A stretch of DNA of 64,000 bases, taken from positions 1 to 64,000 of the forward strand of contig JBNRMS010000068.1 of the NCBI GenBank assembly GCA_050309735.1, given 5' to 3'. The notes under the pieces are model-generated. The model had not been told where the DNA came from. It did no database searches and saw only the letters and a list, made by a program, of their open reading frames with translations. Below, in pieces: positions 33,368-41,913 of the stretch (positions are counted from its first letter, which is position 1; every line of letters starts with the position of its first letter). The stretch is from UMGS1002 sp050309735. GTDB taxonomy: Bacteria > Bacillota > Clostridia > Oscillospirales > CAG-272. A program made the position numbers and the translations under genes.

Positions 33368-35263
33368 TTAATCAAACTGAGAATTGTATAGCGAGCTGTA
33401 AAAGCCTTCTTGCGCCATCAGTTCCTCGTGGTTTCCCTGCTCTATCACGTTTCCGTCCTTGACGACAAGAATTATATCTGCGTTCTGTATCGTTGAGAGC
33501 CGGTGCGCAATCACAAAGCAGGTGCGCCCCTTCATCAGCGAGCGCATTGCCTCCTGAATCTTAATCTCTGTGCGCGAGTCGACATTCGAGGTCGCCTCGT
33601 CAAGAATGAGCATAGACGATTTCGGAAGCATCGCGCGGGCTATCGTTATAAGCTGCTTTTGACCCTTTGAGATGTTGATTCCGTCGTCTGTCAGAAGAGT
33701 GTCGTATTGGTCGGGGAGAGACTCGATAAAGGAATGAATTTTAGCCGCCTTTGCCGCGGCGACTACCTCCTCCATCGTCGCATCCTCCTTGCCGTAGGTG
33801 ATGTTCTCATATATTGTACCGCCAAAAAGCCATGTGTCCTGAAGCACCATTGTATAGGAGGTTCTCAGGCTCTCGCGCGTCAGATTGCGGATTTCCTTTC
33901 GGTCAACCGTAATCCTGCCTGCGTCAACGTCGTAAAAACGCATGAGCAGGTTAATTATTGTCGTCTTACCCGCGCCGGTCGGCCCGACAATGGCAACGGT
34001 GCTTCCCGGCTTTGCTTCAATCGATAGGTCGTGAAGTATGATTTTATCAGGGTTGTAACCAAATTTGACATGCTCAAGTCCGACCAGTCCCTTTACATTC
34101 TCAAGCACCTCCGAGCCGGTATATCCGGCGTTTGAAGGGCGCTCGGCGCTGACCTGGTCCTCATCCTTCTCGTCGATAATGCGGAAAACCCGCTCGGCGG
34201 CGGCAATGGCCGACTGGAGTTCGCTCAGGATATTGGCAAACTCATTTATCGGGCCGGCAAATCTGCGCGAATACTGCACAAAGGACGACACGCCGCCCAG
34301 AGTTATAAAGAAAAGCGAGGACGCACCGATACTTCCCGCCTGCGAGAGCATAAAGAAAATGCCGCCGAAAATAGTCACAAGGGCGATTGAAAGATTGTTG
34401 ATAAAGTTAACGCCCGGGCCAATTATCGCCCCTTGGTAGTCGGCCTTAAAATAGGCGTCGACCGCCTCCTTGTTTCGCGCGTTAAAGCGCCCTGAGATTA
34501 CCTCCTCCCGACCGTAAACCTTAATACTTCTCTGACCCGAGAGCATCTCCTCGGCATAGCCGTTGAGCATCCCGAGCTTCATCGACCGATATTTGAACAG
34601 CGGTCTTATTTTTTTTGTCTTGTATCTTGTAAACATAATCGAAATCGGCACCGTGACAACAAAAATCAAGATAAGCGCGGGTGATATTGTTATCATCATG
34701 ATAAGCGAGCCGACAACCCTTATGACACTCGCACAGACCTGAAGAAGGTCGTGCGAGAGCGATGCGTTTACCGTATCAACATCATACGAAATATGGCTGA
34801 TAATTTCGCCTGTTTGATGTGTGTCGAAATAGCTGACCGGCAACTCGGTCAACCGGTCGAAAATCTGCTTTCGCATCCGATATATTATCTTCTGCCCCAA
34901 GCGAATCATTATAATGGCAAGTATGTATGAGAGAATAGCCGATATTGTGTAGAAGGCAAGCATCAACCCGCAGTAATAATAGACCCTCTCAAAGTCAACC
35001 GCGCCCCGGCCAAGTTCAATGGCGTCAATCGCCTTTCCCGAGAGCTTAGGTCCTACAAGCGAGAGGAGATTTGAAATGATCATGAGCGAGAATGCAAGGA
35101 GAACAAGCCATTTATGCCTTGCCATATATCCGGCGAGCCGCATGAGTATTTTTGACTTTGTCTGTTTATCGATTTTCTGATCTTGGCTCGCGCTGTTGAG
35201 CGAGCGCGAGCGCCCCATCCCACCGCCACCGCCGCCGCCCGAGAACATACCCGGATTATTCAA
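33368..35263 (-). CDS. ABC exporter half, ATP-binding/permease
   Basis: This is one subunit of a heterodimeric ABC exporter, 631 residues. A Gly-rich N-terminal tail (SGGGGGGGMG) precedes six membrane helices (about 45-330) and a nucleotide-binding domain with Walker A GPTGAGKTT, signature NISKGQKQL and Walker B MLILDEATSNVD with the catalytic Glu. The signature is ISKGQ instead of LSGGQ. The likely start is a TTG seven bases after GGAGG, overlapping the end of the partner gene. It lies third in an operon headed by a MarR regulator, so export of a toxic compound or antibiotic is likely. Confidence 0.9.
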   Translation of the reverse strand: MNNPGMFSGGGGGGGMGRSRSLNSASQDQKIDKQTKSKILMRLAGYMARHKWLVLLAFSLMIISNLLSLVGPKLSGKAIDAIELGRGAVDFERVYYYCGLMLAFYTISAILSYILAIIMIRLGQKIIYRMRKQIFDRLTELPVSYFDTHQTGEIISHISYDVDTVNASLSHDLLQVCASVIRVVGSLIMMITISPALILIFVVTVPISIMFTRYKTKKIRPLFKYRSMKLGMLNGYAEEMLSGQRSIKVYGREEVISGRFNARNKEAVDAYFKADYQGAIIGPGVNFINNLSIALVTIFGGIFFMLSQAGSIGASSLFFITLGGVSSFVQYSRRFAGPINEFANILSELQSAIAAAERVFRIIDEKDEDQVSAERPSNAGYTGSEVLENVKGLVGLEHVKFGYNPDKIILHDLSIEAKPGSTVAIVGPTGAGKTTIINLLMRFYDVDAGRITVDRKEIRNLTRESLRTSYTMVLQDTWLFGGTIYENITYGKEDATMEEVVAAAKAAKIHSFIESLPDQYDTLLTDDGINISKGQKQLITIARAMLPKSSMLILDEATSNVDSRTEIKIQEAMRSLMKGRTCFVIAHRLSTIQNADIILVVKDGNVIEQGNHEELMAQEGFYSSLYNSQFD

Positions 35264-36986
35264 GAAACGCACCTCCCATCTGTGAGACGCTGATCTCACG
35301 GTAAACATCGCAGCCCGCCATCAGCTCATCGTGGCTGCCCATTCCGATTATCTCACCCTCGTCAAGGACTATGATAAGATCCGAATTCATAACCGAGCTT
35401 ATCCGCTGAGCGACAACGATAATCGTCGTCGGGTCATCCGAGGCCGCTATCGCACGCCGAAGCTGCGAGTCTGTCTTATAGTCGAGCGCCGAGGAACTGT
35501 CGTCAAGCAGCAGTATATCCGGCCTTGAAGCCAGTGCGCGGGTAATTAATAGGCGTTGCTTTTGGCCGCCGCTGATATTTGTTCCCTTTGAGGTCAGACG
35601 GTGCTCCCAGCCATCGGCGAATTTATGAATAAACTCAGACGATTGTGCCATCTCGGCTGCACGCTCAAGTTCCTCGCGGGAGATATCCCGTCCGAAGCGC
35701 ACGTTCTCCTCAACCGTATCGGCAAAGAGAAAATCGTTTTGAAGGGTCACCCCGAAAATCGAGTGCAGCTCGTCGGCGGGAATTGTGCGGACGTCGCGCC
35801 CGTCAATTCGGATAGTGCCCGAATCGGCATCATAAAGGCGCATGAGAAGACGCAGTATTGTAGACTTTCCCGAGCCGGTCGCGCCGATAATTCCGAGCGA
35901 GCCGCCGCGCGCGACGCGGAAGCTGATATCTGTCAGATTATTTTTAGCTTTTTTGTATGAGAAGCAAACCTTGTCGAAAATTATATAATCTTCATCCCCC
36001 ACGGCTATGCGCGGACTTGAGGACTCGGGCAGAATCGGAAGCTCCTCGCCACATTCAAGCACCTCGGCAACTCGCTTAGCAGATGCCGAGCTTTTTGTGT
36101 ACATCACAAAAAGCCGGGTTATGCTCATCATCGCCATTGAAATCAGCGTGAAATACTGTGTGAAGGCGATAATTCGACCGGGCAACGAGAGCCCTTTGTT
36201 AACAAGCAGCGCCCCCATGAAAACCACAGCCACAATACCCAGGTTCATCAGAAAGGTCATAATCGGGTTTGAGGCCGCCATCGCGATGCCGGCTCTCTGC
36301 TCGTTTTCGACCAATTCGAGGTTAACTTTGTCAAAACGGCGGCGCTCGTAATCTGTCTTTGAGAGCGCTTTTATGACCCGGATTCCCTGTGCATCCTCGC
36401 GCACTACCCGCGTCATTCGGTCAACCGAGCGCTGAACCTCTGTGTAGAGCGGTATTCCTCGCCTTGAAATCAGATAAATCGCAATGGTAATAAAGGGAAG
36501 CACCGAGAACATAACAGCAGCCAGACGCCAGTCGATAACAAGCGTTATAACAAGCCCGCCTAACAGCAATATAGGGGTTCTTACCCCCATGCGCTGCATA
36601 CTTCCTATAAAGTGGTGCAGGTAATATGTATCCGACGTCAGGCGTGACTCAAGGCTCGGAACGGTAAATCGGTCGATTTGAGCGCCCGAGAGTTGCATAG
36701 TCTTAGCAAAAAGGTCTCGCCGGATAAGCTCGGAAGCATCTTTCGCCACACGCGCGGCCATTCTGTTTGCAACAACGTTCAAAAAGACGCCGACAAAAGC
36801 GCAGGCTATCATCAAAACGCCCCACTGCACTATCCTGCCGACGCTTCTCAGAGGTACAACTCTATCAATTATATGGCTTAATATATATGGTATAAAAAGC
36901 TCCATGACCGTTCCGGATATCTTGATGATAAAACCAACGGTCATGCGCTTATAGAAGGGTCTTAAGTACCGCATTAAAAATTTCAT
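35256..36986 (-). CDS. ABC exporter half with degenerate Walker B
   Basis: This is the partner subunit, 576 residues: six membrane helices (about 15-300) and an ATPase domain with Walker A GATGSGKST, signature NISGGQKQR and Walker B ILLLDDSSSALD. The catalytic Glu after Walker B is Asp here, the pattern of the degenerate ATP site in heterodimeric exporters. It would pair with the intact Walker B of the other half. Its start overlaps the MarR stop by four bases. Substrates are unknown. Confidence 0.9.
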   Translation of the reverse strand: MKFLMRYLRPFYKRMTVGFIIKISGTVMELFIPYILSHIIDRVVPLRSVGRIVQWGVLMIACAFVGVFLNVVANRMAARVAKDASELIRRDLFAKTMQLSGAQIDRFTVPSLESRLTSDTYYLHHFIGSMQRMGVRTPILLLGGLVITLVIDWRLAAVMFSVLPFITIAIYLISRRGIPLYTEVQRSVDRMTRVVREDAQGIRVIKALSKTDYERRRFDKVNLELVENEQRAGIAMAASNPIMTFLMNLGIVAVVFMGALLVNKGLSLPGRIIAFTQYFTLISMAMMSITRLFVMYTKSSASAKRVAEVLECGEELPILPESSSPRIAVGDEDYIIFDKVCFSYKKAKNNLTDISFRVARGGSLGIIGATGSGKSTILRLLMRLYDADSGTIRIDGRDVRTIPADELHSIFGVTLQNDFLFADTVEENVRFGRDISREELERAAEMAQSSEFIHKFADGWEHRLTSKGTNISGGQKQRLLITRALASRPDILLLDDSSSALDYKTDSQLRRAIAASDDPTTIIVVAQRISSVMNSDLIIVLDEGEIIGMGSHDELMAGCDVYREISVSQMGGAFLE

Positions 36987-37435
36987 GGTAGTTCTTGTTT
37001 ATCCTCAAATTCTTTATTTACAGCCGTCGTCGCTCGCTCTGCAATCCGCGCAAGCATCGAATTAAACTGCTCTATCTCCTCTTCGCTGAAATCTGCCGTC
37101 AGATAACTATTCCAGCCGCGGATAACTTCGAGCACTCGAGGCAGCACACCAAAGGCCTTTTCTGTCGGGTAAACAAGCAGCATCCTTTTATCTCTTTCAC
37201 TCTGGCGGCGCTCGATAAAACCACTCTTCTCAAGCTGTGTCAGATGCCGTGTAACATTGCTTTTGTTGATATAAATGTGTCTTGCTATCTGCTCCTGCGA
37301 CATTCCCGGACGGCGGCACAGTGTTAGAATATAACTGTGATGAACACCCGAAAGTTCTATATCCTTGAGATTAACTGAACGATATATTATCGCGCAGCGC
37401 CCGATGATGTTGATTTTTCTCATGAAAGAGGGCAT
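36983..37435 (-). CDS. MarR-family regulator
   Basis: This is a 150-residue winged-helix repressor. The DNA-binding part is MSQEQIARHIYINKSNVTRH then LTQLEKSGFIERRQSERDKR (about 45-85), with the wing at RRQSERDKRM. Helical ends form the dimer interface. GGAGG lies six bases before the ATG. It overlaps the first ABC gene by four bases. Its promoter at 37490 contains a perfect dyad just downstream of the -10, so autorepression released by the exporter's substrate is likely. Confidence 0.9.
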   Translation of the reverse strand: MPSFMRKINIIGRCAIIYRSVNLKDIELSGVHHSYILTLCRRPGMSQEQIARHIYINKSNVTRHLTQLEKSGFIERRQSERDKRMLLVYPTEKAFGVLPRVLEVIRGWNSYLTADFSEEEIEQFNSMLARIAERATTAVNKEFEDKQELP

Positions 37436-37467
37436 ATCCTACCTCCTTGATTTATTTGCGAACATTA

Positions 37468-37517
37468 GTTGCATGTGCAACGTTAAATAATTATACCACA
37501 TCACTTCATTTTGTCAA
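37468..37517 (-). promoter_or_regulatory. Promoter and dyad operator of MarR-ABC operon
   Basis: On the minus strand TTGACA (37512-37517), 16-base spacer, TATAAT (37490-37495). The dyad GTTGCATGTGCAAC (37468-37481) lies over the start of transcription, a usual place for a MarR dimer. Confidence 0.8.
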
Positions 37518-37550
37518 TAGATTATATAAAAATTTGCAAATCGGATACTT

Positions 37551-37578
37551 TTGGGGGAACTTCCTGAAGTTCCCCCAA
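37551..37578. terminator. Palindromic terminator-like hairpin
   Basis: TTGGGGGAACTTC/GAAGTTCCCCCAA around CT, with T6 seven bases later on the plus strand. It lies between the end of the HAD gene and the MarR promoter. Confidence 0.6.
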
Positions 37579-37618
37579 ACTATTTTTTATATCGCCCAGC
37601 TTATTTACTAACTCCACA

Positions 37619-38371
37619 TCACAATTCAGAAATAATATGGGCTATGGCGTGGTCTTGGTTTGAAACCGTGATGCGGTCTGCGGCGTTTTTCGCCAATTCG
37701 GTTGCGTTTGCAACAGCATATCCTATATCGGCCTCGAGAATCATAGATATATCGTTTTCATGATCTCCAACACAGATAAGCTTCTCTACTCTGCTGCCGA
37801 GCAGTCTTGTCAGCCTCCGCACAGCGCGCCCCTTTGTATTCTCTTTGTTCAAAAGCTCAACACAGGTACTCCAGCTTCGAGCAACACTGTATATCCCAGG
37901 GTCTGCAAGGTCTCTTATCTTTTCGGACATTCGTTGGCTGTCTTCCTCGTCGACAATAAATATTATTTTTGTCAGCCCGTCAATTTTTATATCCTCCTGC
38001 CAGCTTATCCGGGTGAAGGGGTAATATGTATCAAAGGAATGAAAACCAATTTTTGTGATTTCGGAATTCTCAAGGAATATCCGCTCGGCAAACCGCTGCG
38101 CGCCCTCGGGCATTTCGCCCGAATAAACACACCGTCCGGTCATAGGGTCGAAAATCACAGCGCCGTTTAACCCGGCCACATAGGTGTTTGGCATGAAGCG
38201 GTCGTAATACCTTGCCAGCGACTCGGGGAAGCGCCCGGTGATAATCGTAAACAGCCCTCCGTTTTCCTGAAAATATTTGATAGCCCGACTGTTTTCATCC
38301 GAAACGCTGTCGCCACAAAAAAGCGTTCCGTCAAAATCCGAGCATAAAAGAATTCCGTCATACTTTGCCAT
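37619..38371 (-). CDS. HAD-IIB (Cof-type) phosphatase
   Basis: This is a Cof-type haloacid dehalogenase phosphatase, 250 residues, probably acting on sugar or nucleotide phosphates in the cytoplasm. Motif I is LCSDFDGTLFCGD (nucleophile and acid Asp, about 9-14), motif II TIITGR, motif III contains the Lys of NKENTKGRAV, and motif IV is ICVGDHENDISMI (about 200). ANATELAKNAAD near the end is typical of the family. The start MAKYDG is chosen because homologues begin just before motif I. Confidence 0.85.
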   Translation of the reverse strand: MAKYDGILLCSDFDGTLFCGDSVSDENSRAIKYFQENGGLFTIITGRFPESLARYYDRFMPNTYVAGLNGAVIFDPMTGRCVYSGEMPEGAQRFAERIFLENSEITKIGFHSFDTYYPFTRISWQEDIKIDGLTKIIFIVDEEDSQRMSEKIRDLADPGIYSVARSWSTCVELLNKENTKGRAVRRLTRLLGSRVEKLICVGDHENDISMILEADIGYAVANATELAKNAADRITVSNQDHAIAHIISEL

Positions 38372-38439
38372 ATTAATAACCATACCTTTCTGATAACCGA
38401 GCTTTATGCAGCCATATTGTGCGCCGCAATGGCGAAAAT

Positions 38440-38610
38440 CCCGGTGCTTGAAAGAAAAGCTTTCTTTCAAGCTAATCTCCCGAAACAGAGCACACGATGC
38501 CCTTCTTTCCCTGCTCGGTCTGAGCGGTGTGGGAGGCCGATAAATTCACGGTCTGTGCACCTCCCCCGCCCCTATAACAGAGAGCGGCGAGGGAGGATTT
38601 TGGGTGCAAA
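38440..38610 (-). other. Structured intergenic region, possible small RNA
   Basis: Within the gene-free stretch 38372-38716, the minus strand shows AATCCTCCC near 38600 and GGGAGATT near 38480, which could close a long hairpin. Inside it are GCTC/GAGC and CGGGGGAGG/CCTCCC pairings. It is followed by the AT hairpin CTTGAAAGAAA/TTTCTTTCAAG. A size near 130-170 nt and this layout recall small regulatory RNAs, but no known family could be assigned. Confidence 0.3.
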
Positions 38611-38716
38611 TAAAAGATCAAGTCCAATTTTAGTATTAATTTGTTGACCTACTATTGCTATTCTGTGACCGCATTATTAACATTCCGGAAGGAGCGAGCG
38701 TCCGGCCGGCGCTACT

Positions 38717-38947
38717 TCAAGCAAGACCGCTCTCGCGCCAAACCACCTCGACTATACTGTCCCGCGTTTCTTCCGACATATCAGGCGGCTGTCTTGTTCG
38801 GTCGCCGGTATTGCCGCCCTTCCGAGTGCCCGCCGGCTTTTTATCGTATCCTTTCATTGCCTGTCCGGCCATAAGGCCAATAGCTCCCGCCGCGGCCAGT
38901 CCCACCGCAACCGCTCCGGCCGTCCGTATAACTTTATTTTTATCCAT
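38717..38947 (-). CDS. Small membrane-anchored hypothetical protein
   Basis: This 76-residue protein has a Gly/Ala-rich hydrophobic N-terminal segment (TAGAVAVGLAAAGAIGLMAG, about 9-28), then a charged tail (GYDKKPAGTRKGGNTGDRTR). AGGAG lies six bases before the ATG, which supports real translation. It has no family I recognise with certainty; small YtxH-like stress proteins have a similar layout. It follows the sigma-like gene on the same strand and may be co-transcribed from the promoter at 39722. Confidence 0.55.
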   Translation of the reverse strand: MDKNKVIRTAGAVAVGLAAAGAIGLMAGQAMKGYDKKPAGTRKGGNTGDRTRQPPDMSEETRDSIVEVVWRESGLA

Positions 38948-39053
38948 TCAAAACTCCTATAATTTTTTTTAAAACGCTTCTGTAACTCATGGGCATCACC
39001 TTGCAAACACTCATGTGCCAGCCTATCATTTATTATTTCATGACCAATTTATA

Positions 39054-39443
39054 TTATTCATGCACCACTCCGGTCGAGCCCGTATAACTCTTGCGCTTTA
39101 TTGCCGCGTACTCAAGCGAGGAGCGCTTGAGCCTGAAGGCGCTCCGGCGCGAAATATGCAAAAGCTCGCCGCAGCGCTCGACAGTTTGACATTTTATGTA
39201 ATGATAGTACAGAAAAAGCTTGCGGTCGTCGGGCGGAAGCGAGGTGATAAATCGCTTTATCTCAAACATTTTGGCCTTGATATATGCTTCGTCGTCCTCA
39301 CCAATAACAGTGTCGGTCGATTCGTACTCGCTTTCATTGAAAAATTCTTTTTCGTATTTATTTATCTCAATCATCTTTCGTCCGAAACGATAATTTTCAA
39401 GAAATTCCGCAGTCTCTGCCGCGGCGGCACTAATTTTCATCAT
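39054..39443 (-). CDS. Sigma-70 region 4-like small protein
   Basis: This is a 129-residue protein whose C-terminal half looks like a sigma-factor region 4 helix-turn-helix: ITSLPPDDRKLFLYYHYIKC then QTVERCGELLHISRRSAFRL (about 65-110). The N-terminal half is acidic and helical, with no region 2. Comparable proteins occur in Clostridia as phage-type or late activators. Its transcription would start from a consensus promoter about 280 bases upstream, overlapping the leader of the divergent ABC-F gene. The target genes are unknown. Confidence 0.65.
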   Translation of the reverse strand: MMKISAAAAETAEFLENYRFGRKMIEINKYEKEFFNESEYESTDTVIGEDDEAYIKAKMFEIKRFITSLPPDDRKLFLYYHYIKCQTVERCGELLHISRRSAFRLKRSSLEYAAIKRKSYTGSTGVVHE

Positions 39444-39505
39444 GTCCGGCTCTTCCCCCTGCTTTTATTTGGTTGCATACTCTGGCATTTGAACTATTGA
39501 TACTA

Positions 39506-39534
39506 TTGACAAAAAACGATACGTACAATATAAT
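39506..39534 (+). promoter_or_regulatory. Consensus promoter for ABC-F gene
   Basis: TTGACA, 17-base spacer, TATAAT, all consensus. Transcription would start near 39541 and give a leader of about 340 nt, beginning with the hairpin GGCGTG/CACGCC. Long leaders are common ahead of antibiotic-resistance ABC-F genes. Confidence 0.8.
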
Positions 39535-39694
39535 CTATTTTAGGCGTGTCAGCACGCCCTGTCGCAACAAATAAACCCGCCCTCCTCCGCTCGGCACAAT
39601 CATTGCAGTCGGGTGTTCTATTAGGTCACCTCAGCGGTTTTTCCGCCTCTCACAATGAATCTGGCTTGTTCGTTTCTGTTTCCGGACAAACGAG

Positions 39695-39750
39695 CGAACA
39701 ATTGTTCTTCTTATGGAAATAATTATACCCGCCAAAGATCATTTTGTCAA
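39695..39750 (-). promoter_or_regulatory. Consensus promoter with LexA-like palindrome
   Basis: On the minus strand TTGACA (39745-39750), 17-base spacer, TATAAT (39722-39727). The palindrome GAACAATTGTTC (39696-39707) lies just after the expected start point and resembles the Gram-positive SOS box. The promoter faces the one at 39506, so the two transcripts overlap over about 175 bases. Confidence 0.75.
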
Positions 39751-39882
39751 TATGCCTATGGGCTTCGGGTAAATATTTGTTGGATTATACAAATAACCGT
39801 CTGTTTCCTGCCCTTTAAGAACATATGTTTTTATACAAAGGAACCAAGTCGGCTTTGTACGAAAGGTATGGCCATATAAAAA

Positions 39883-41826
39883 ATGATAGTAATCTCGCTC
39901 AACGATATATCGCTCTCCTTTGGCACGACGACAATTCTTGAGAAAATATCCTTCTCGCTTGATGAGAGCGATAAGCTTGGAATTGTCGGTGTAAACGGCT
40001 GCGGAAAATCCTCCCTCTTTAAAATCATCACAGGAGAAATCGAGCCAAGCGAGGGCGGCGTCTTTATATCAAAGGATAAGACAATAGGAATACTCACGCA
40101 GGACGGCGCCCTTGACATCTCGCCCGAAGGAGGCGACAGCCCACTCGAACAGATGTATTCAGCCTTCCCCGCCCTGCTTGCGGCAGAGGCGCGCCTTAGC
40201 GAGCTTGAGAGGTTAATGCAAAGAAAAGACTTCTCGCAGAACCAGTTGTCTGCACTTGCCGCCGAGTATGCCACTCTTAATGAGCGCTTCATCGCAGACG
40301 GCGGGCTTGAGTTTCGCGGACGTAGCTTTTCAATCCTTGAGAAGATGGGGTTTGACGCAGAGTCTGCCGGCCGGCCGCTGTCTACTCTGAGCGGCGGTCA
40401 GCGCACCCGCCTTGCCCTCTGCCGCCAGCTGTCGCGCGAGCCCGATATACTCCTGCTCGATGAGCCGACAAATCACCTTGACATCGAAACACTCGGCTGG
40501 CTTGAGAATTTTCTCTCGTCCTACCGCAAATGCCTCTTGATAATATCGCACGACCGGTATTTTCTTGACCGCGTGACAAATAAAACCCTTGCTATCGAGC
40601 ACTGCCGCGCAAAGCTCTATTCGGGCGGATATACCCGCTCAATGGAGCAGCGTGAGTTCGACAGAAGGGTTTATGAAAAACACTACCGCGAGCAGCAGCG
40701 CGAGATAGCACGGCAGGAGGCATATATCGCCCAGCAGCGCGCGTGGAATCGAGAGCGAAACATAATAGCCGCCGAGAGCCGCCAAAAACTGCTCGACAAA
40801 ATGGAAAAGCTTGAGCGTCCCAAAGAAGCCCCGAGGCCGGTAAGGATAAAATTCACCAAAGCCGCCTCAAGCGGCAACGACGTGCTAACCGCCGAGAGTC
40901 TGTCGGGAGGATATGGCGAAAAGGTCTTATTTTCAGATGTTAATTTTCTTATCAAAAAGGGTGAGCGCGTCTTTATCACCGGGCCTAACGGCTGCGGGAA
41001 ATCAACGCTCCTGCGGATAATATTGGGGATAATCGAGCCGCTTGCCGGACGGATTGAGGCGGGATACAATGTCGATATCGGCTATTATGATCAGGCAAAC
41101 CAGAACCTGACCGATGAGAACACAGTGCTCGACGAGCTTTGGAATGCATACCCTACTCTTCCTGAGGCGAGCATCCGGAATACGCTCGGTCTCTTTCGCT
41201 TTACCCAAGACGATGTTTCCAAGTCGGTCGCGATACTCAGCGGCGGCGAACGTGCGCGCCTGACACTTGCTAAGCTAATTCTATCACACATGAATTTCTT
41301 AATTCTTGACGAGCCAACAAACCATCTTGACATAGACTCGCGCGAGGCCCTTGAGAGGGCGCTCTCGGAGTTTGACGGCACAGTCCTTGTCGTCTCGCAC
41401 GACCGCTATCTGATAAACAAACTCGCAACCCGAATACTTGACATGAAGCCCGGGGCGGGCCTTGAGGGCGACATTCTCGACTTCAGAATCAGTCAGATCG
41501 GAGATGGCTTTGCCGAGCTTTGCCGCGAAAAAGAAAGAAGAGCTGCTTTGGGTTCGGCTGAGGAAAGCCGATGCCGGGAGGTTATAAGCTCAAATAAAGA
41601 GGCTTATTTAAGAAATAAAAAAGCCCTCGCCGACGAGCGGCGAAAGGCAAGGAGGATGGAGCGGCTTGCGCTTGAGGCCGCCGAGCTTGAAGCCGAGCTT
41701 GAGCGCCTTGATGCAGAGCTTTACGGCAGTGCCGCGAGCGACTACAAGCGGGCGGCCGAGATTGACCTTTGTAAAAACGAGATTGAGGATAGGCTGATGG
41801 AGATATACGAGGAGATAGGCGTGTAG
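39883..41826 (+). CDS. ABC-F family ATPase
   Basis: This is a soluble protein of 647 residues with two ABC ATPase domains and no membrane part. Such proteins bind the ribosome and act as translation or antibiotic-protection factors. The first domain has GVNGCGKSSLF, LSGGQRTRLA and ILLLDEPTNHLD. The linker helices (about 245-320, REQQREIARQEAYIAQQRAW) are the P-site tRNA interaction motif region. The second domain has GPNGCGKSTLL, LSGGERARLT and FLILDEPTNHLD. A C-terminal coiled coil (about 545-645) is present. The long leader behind the promoter at 39506 would suit drug-induced control, but a resistance role is not shown. Confidence 0.92.
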   Translation: MIVISLNDISLSFGTTTILEKISFSLDESDKLGIVGVNGCGKSSLFKIITGEIEPSEGGVFISKDKTIGILTQDGALDISPEGGDSPLEQMYSAFPALLAAEARLSELERLMQRKDFSQNQLSALAAEYATLNERFIADGGLEFRGRSFSILEKMGFDAESAGRPLSTLSGGQRTRLALCRQLSREPDILLLDEPTNHLDIETLGWLENFLSSYRKCLLIISHDRYFLDRVTNKTLAIEHCRAKLYSGGYTRSMEQREFDRRVYEKHYREQQREIARQEAYIAQQRAWNRERNIIAAESRQKLLDKMEKLERPKEAPRPVRIKFTKAASSGNDVLTAESLSGGYGEKVLFSDVNFLIKKGERVFITGPNGCGKSTLLRIILGIIEPLAGRIEAGYNVDIGYYDQANQNLTDENTVLDELWNAYPTLPEASIRNTLGLFRFTQDDVSKSVAILSGGERARLTLAKLILSHMNFLILDEPTNHLDIDSREALERALSEFDGTVLVVSHDRYLINKLATRILDMKPGAGLEGDILDFRISQIGDGFAELCREKERRAALGSAEESRCREVISSNKEAYLRNKKALADERRKARRMERLALEAAELEAELERLDAELYGSAASDYKRAAEIDLCKNEIEDRLMEIYEEIGV

Positions 41827-41843
41827 CTTTTATAAACAGACGC

Positions 41844-41877
41844 GGGGGAACCTTTCAAAAAAGGTTCCCCCAAGGTG
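41844..41877. terminator. Terminator between convergent genes
   Basis: GGGGGAACCTTT/AAAGGTTCCCCC around CAAA, followed by AAGGTGTTTTTA on the plus strand. Confidence 0.75.
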
Positions 41878-41913
41878 TTTTTATATCCTTTGGCTTTTAA
41901 TCGGGAATTAGTC

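Noticed and set aside
38440..38610. 6S RNA or SRP RNA
   Set aside because: The conserved central bubble of 6S RNA and the conserved SRP loop sequences could not be matched, so no family name is given.
39541..39882. Known riboswitch or T-box in the ABC-F leader
   Set aside because: None of the signature sequences I know (for example the T-box GGTGGTACCGCG or SAM, TPP, FMN cores) is present.
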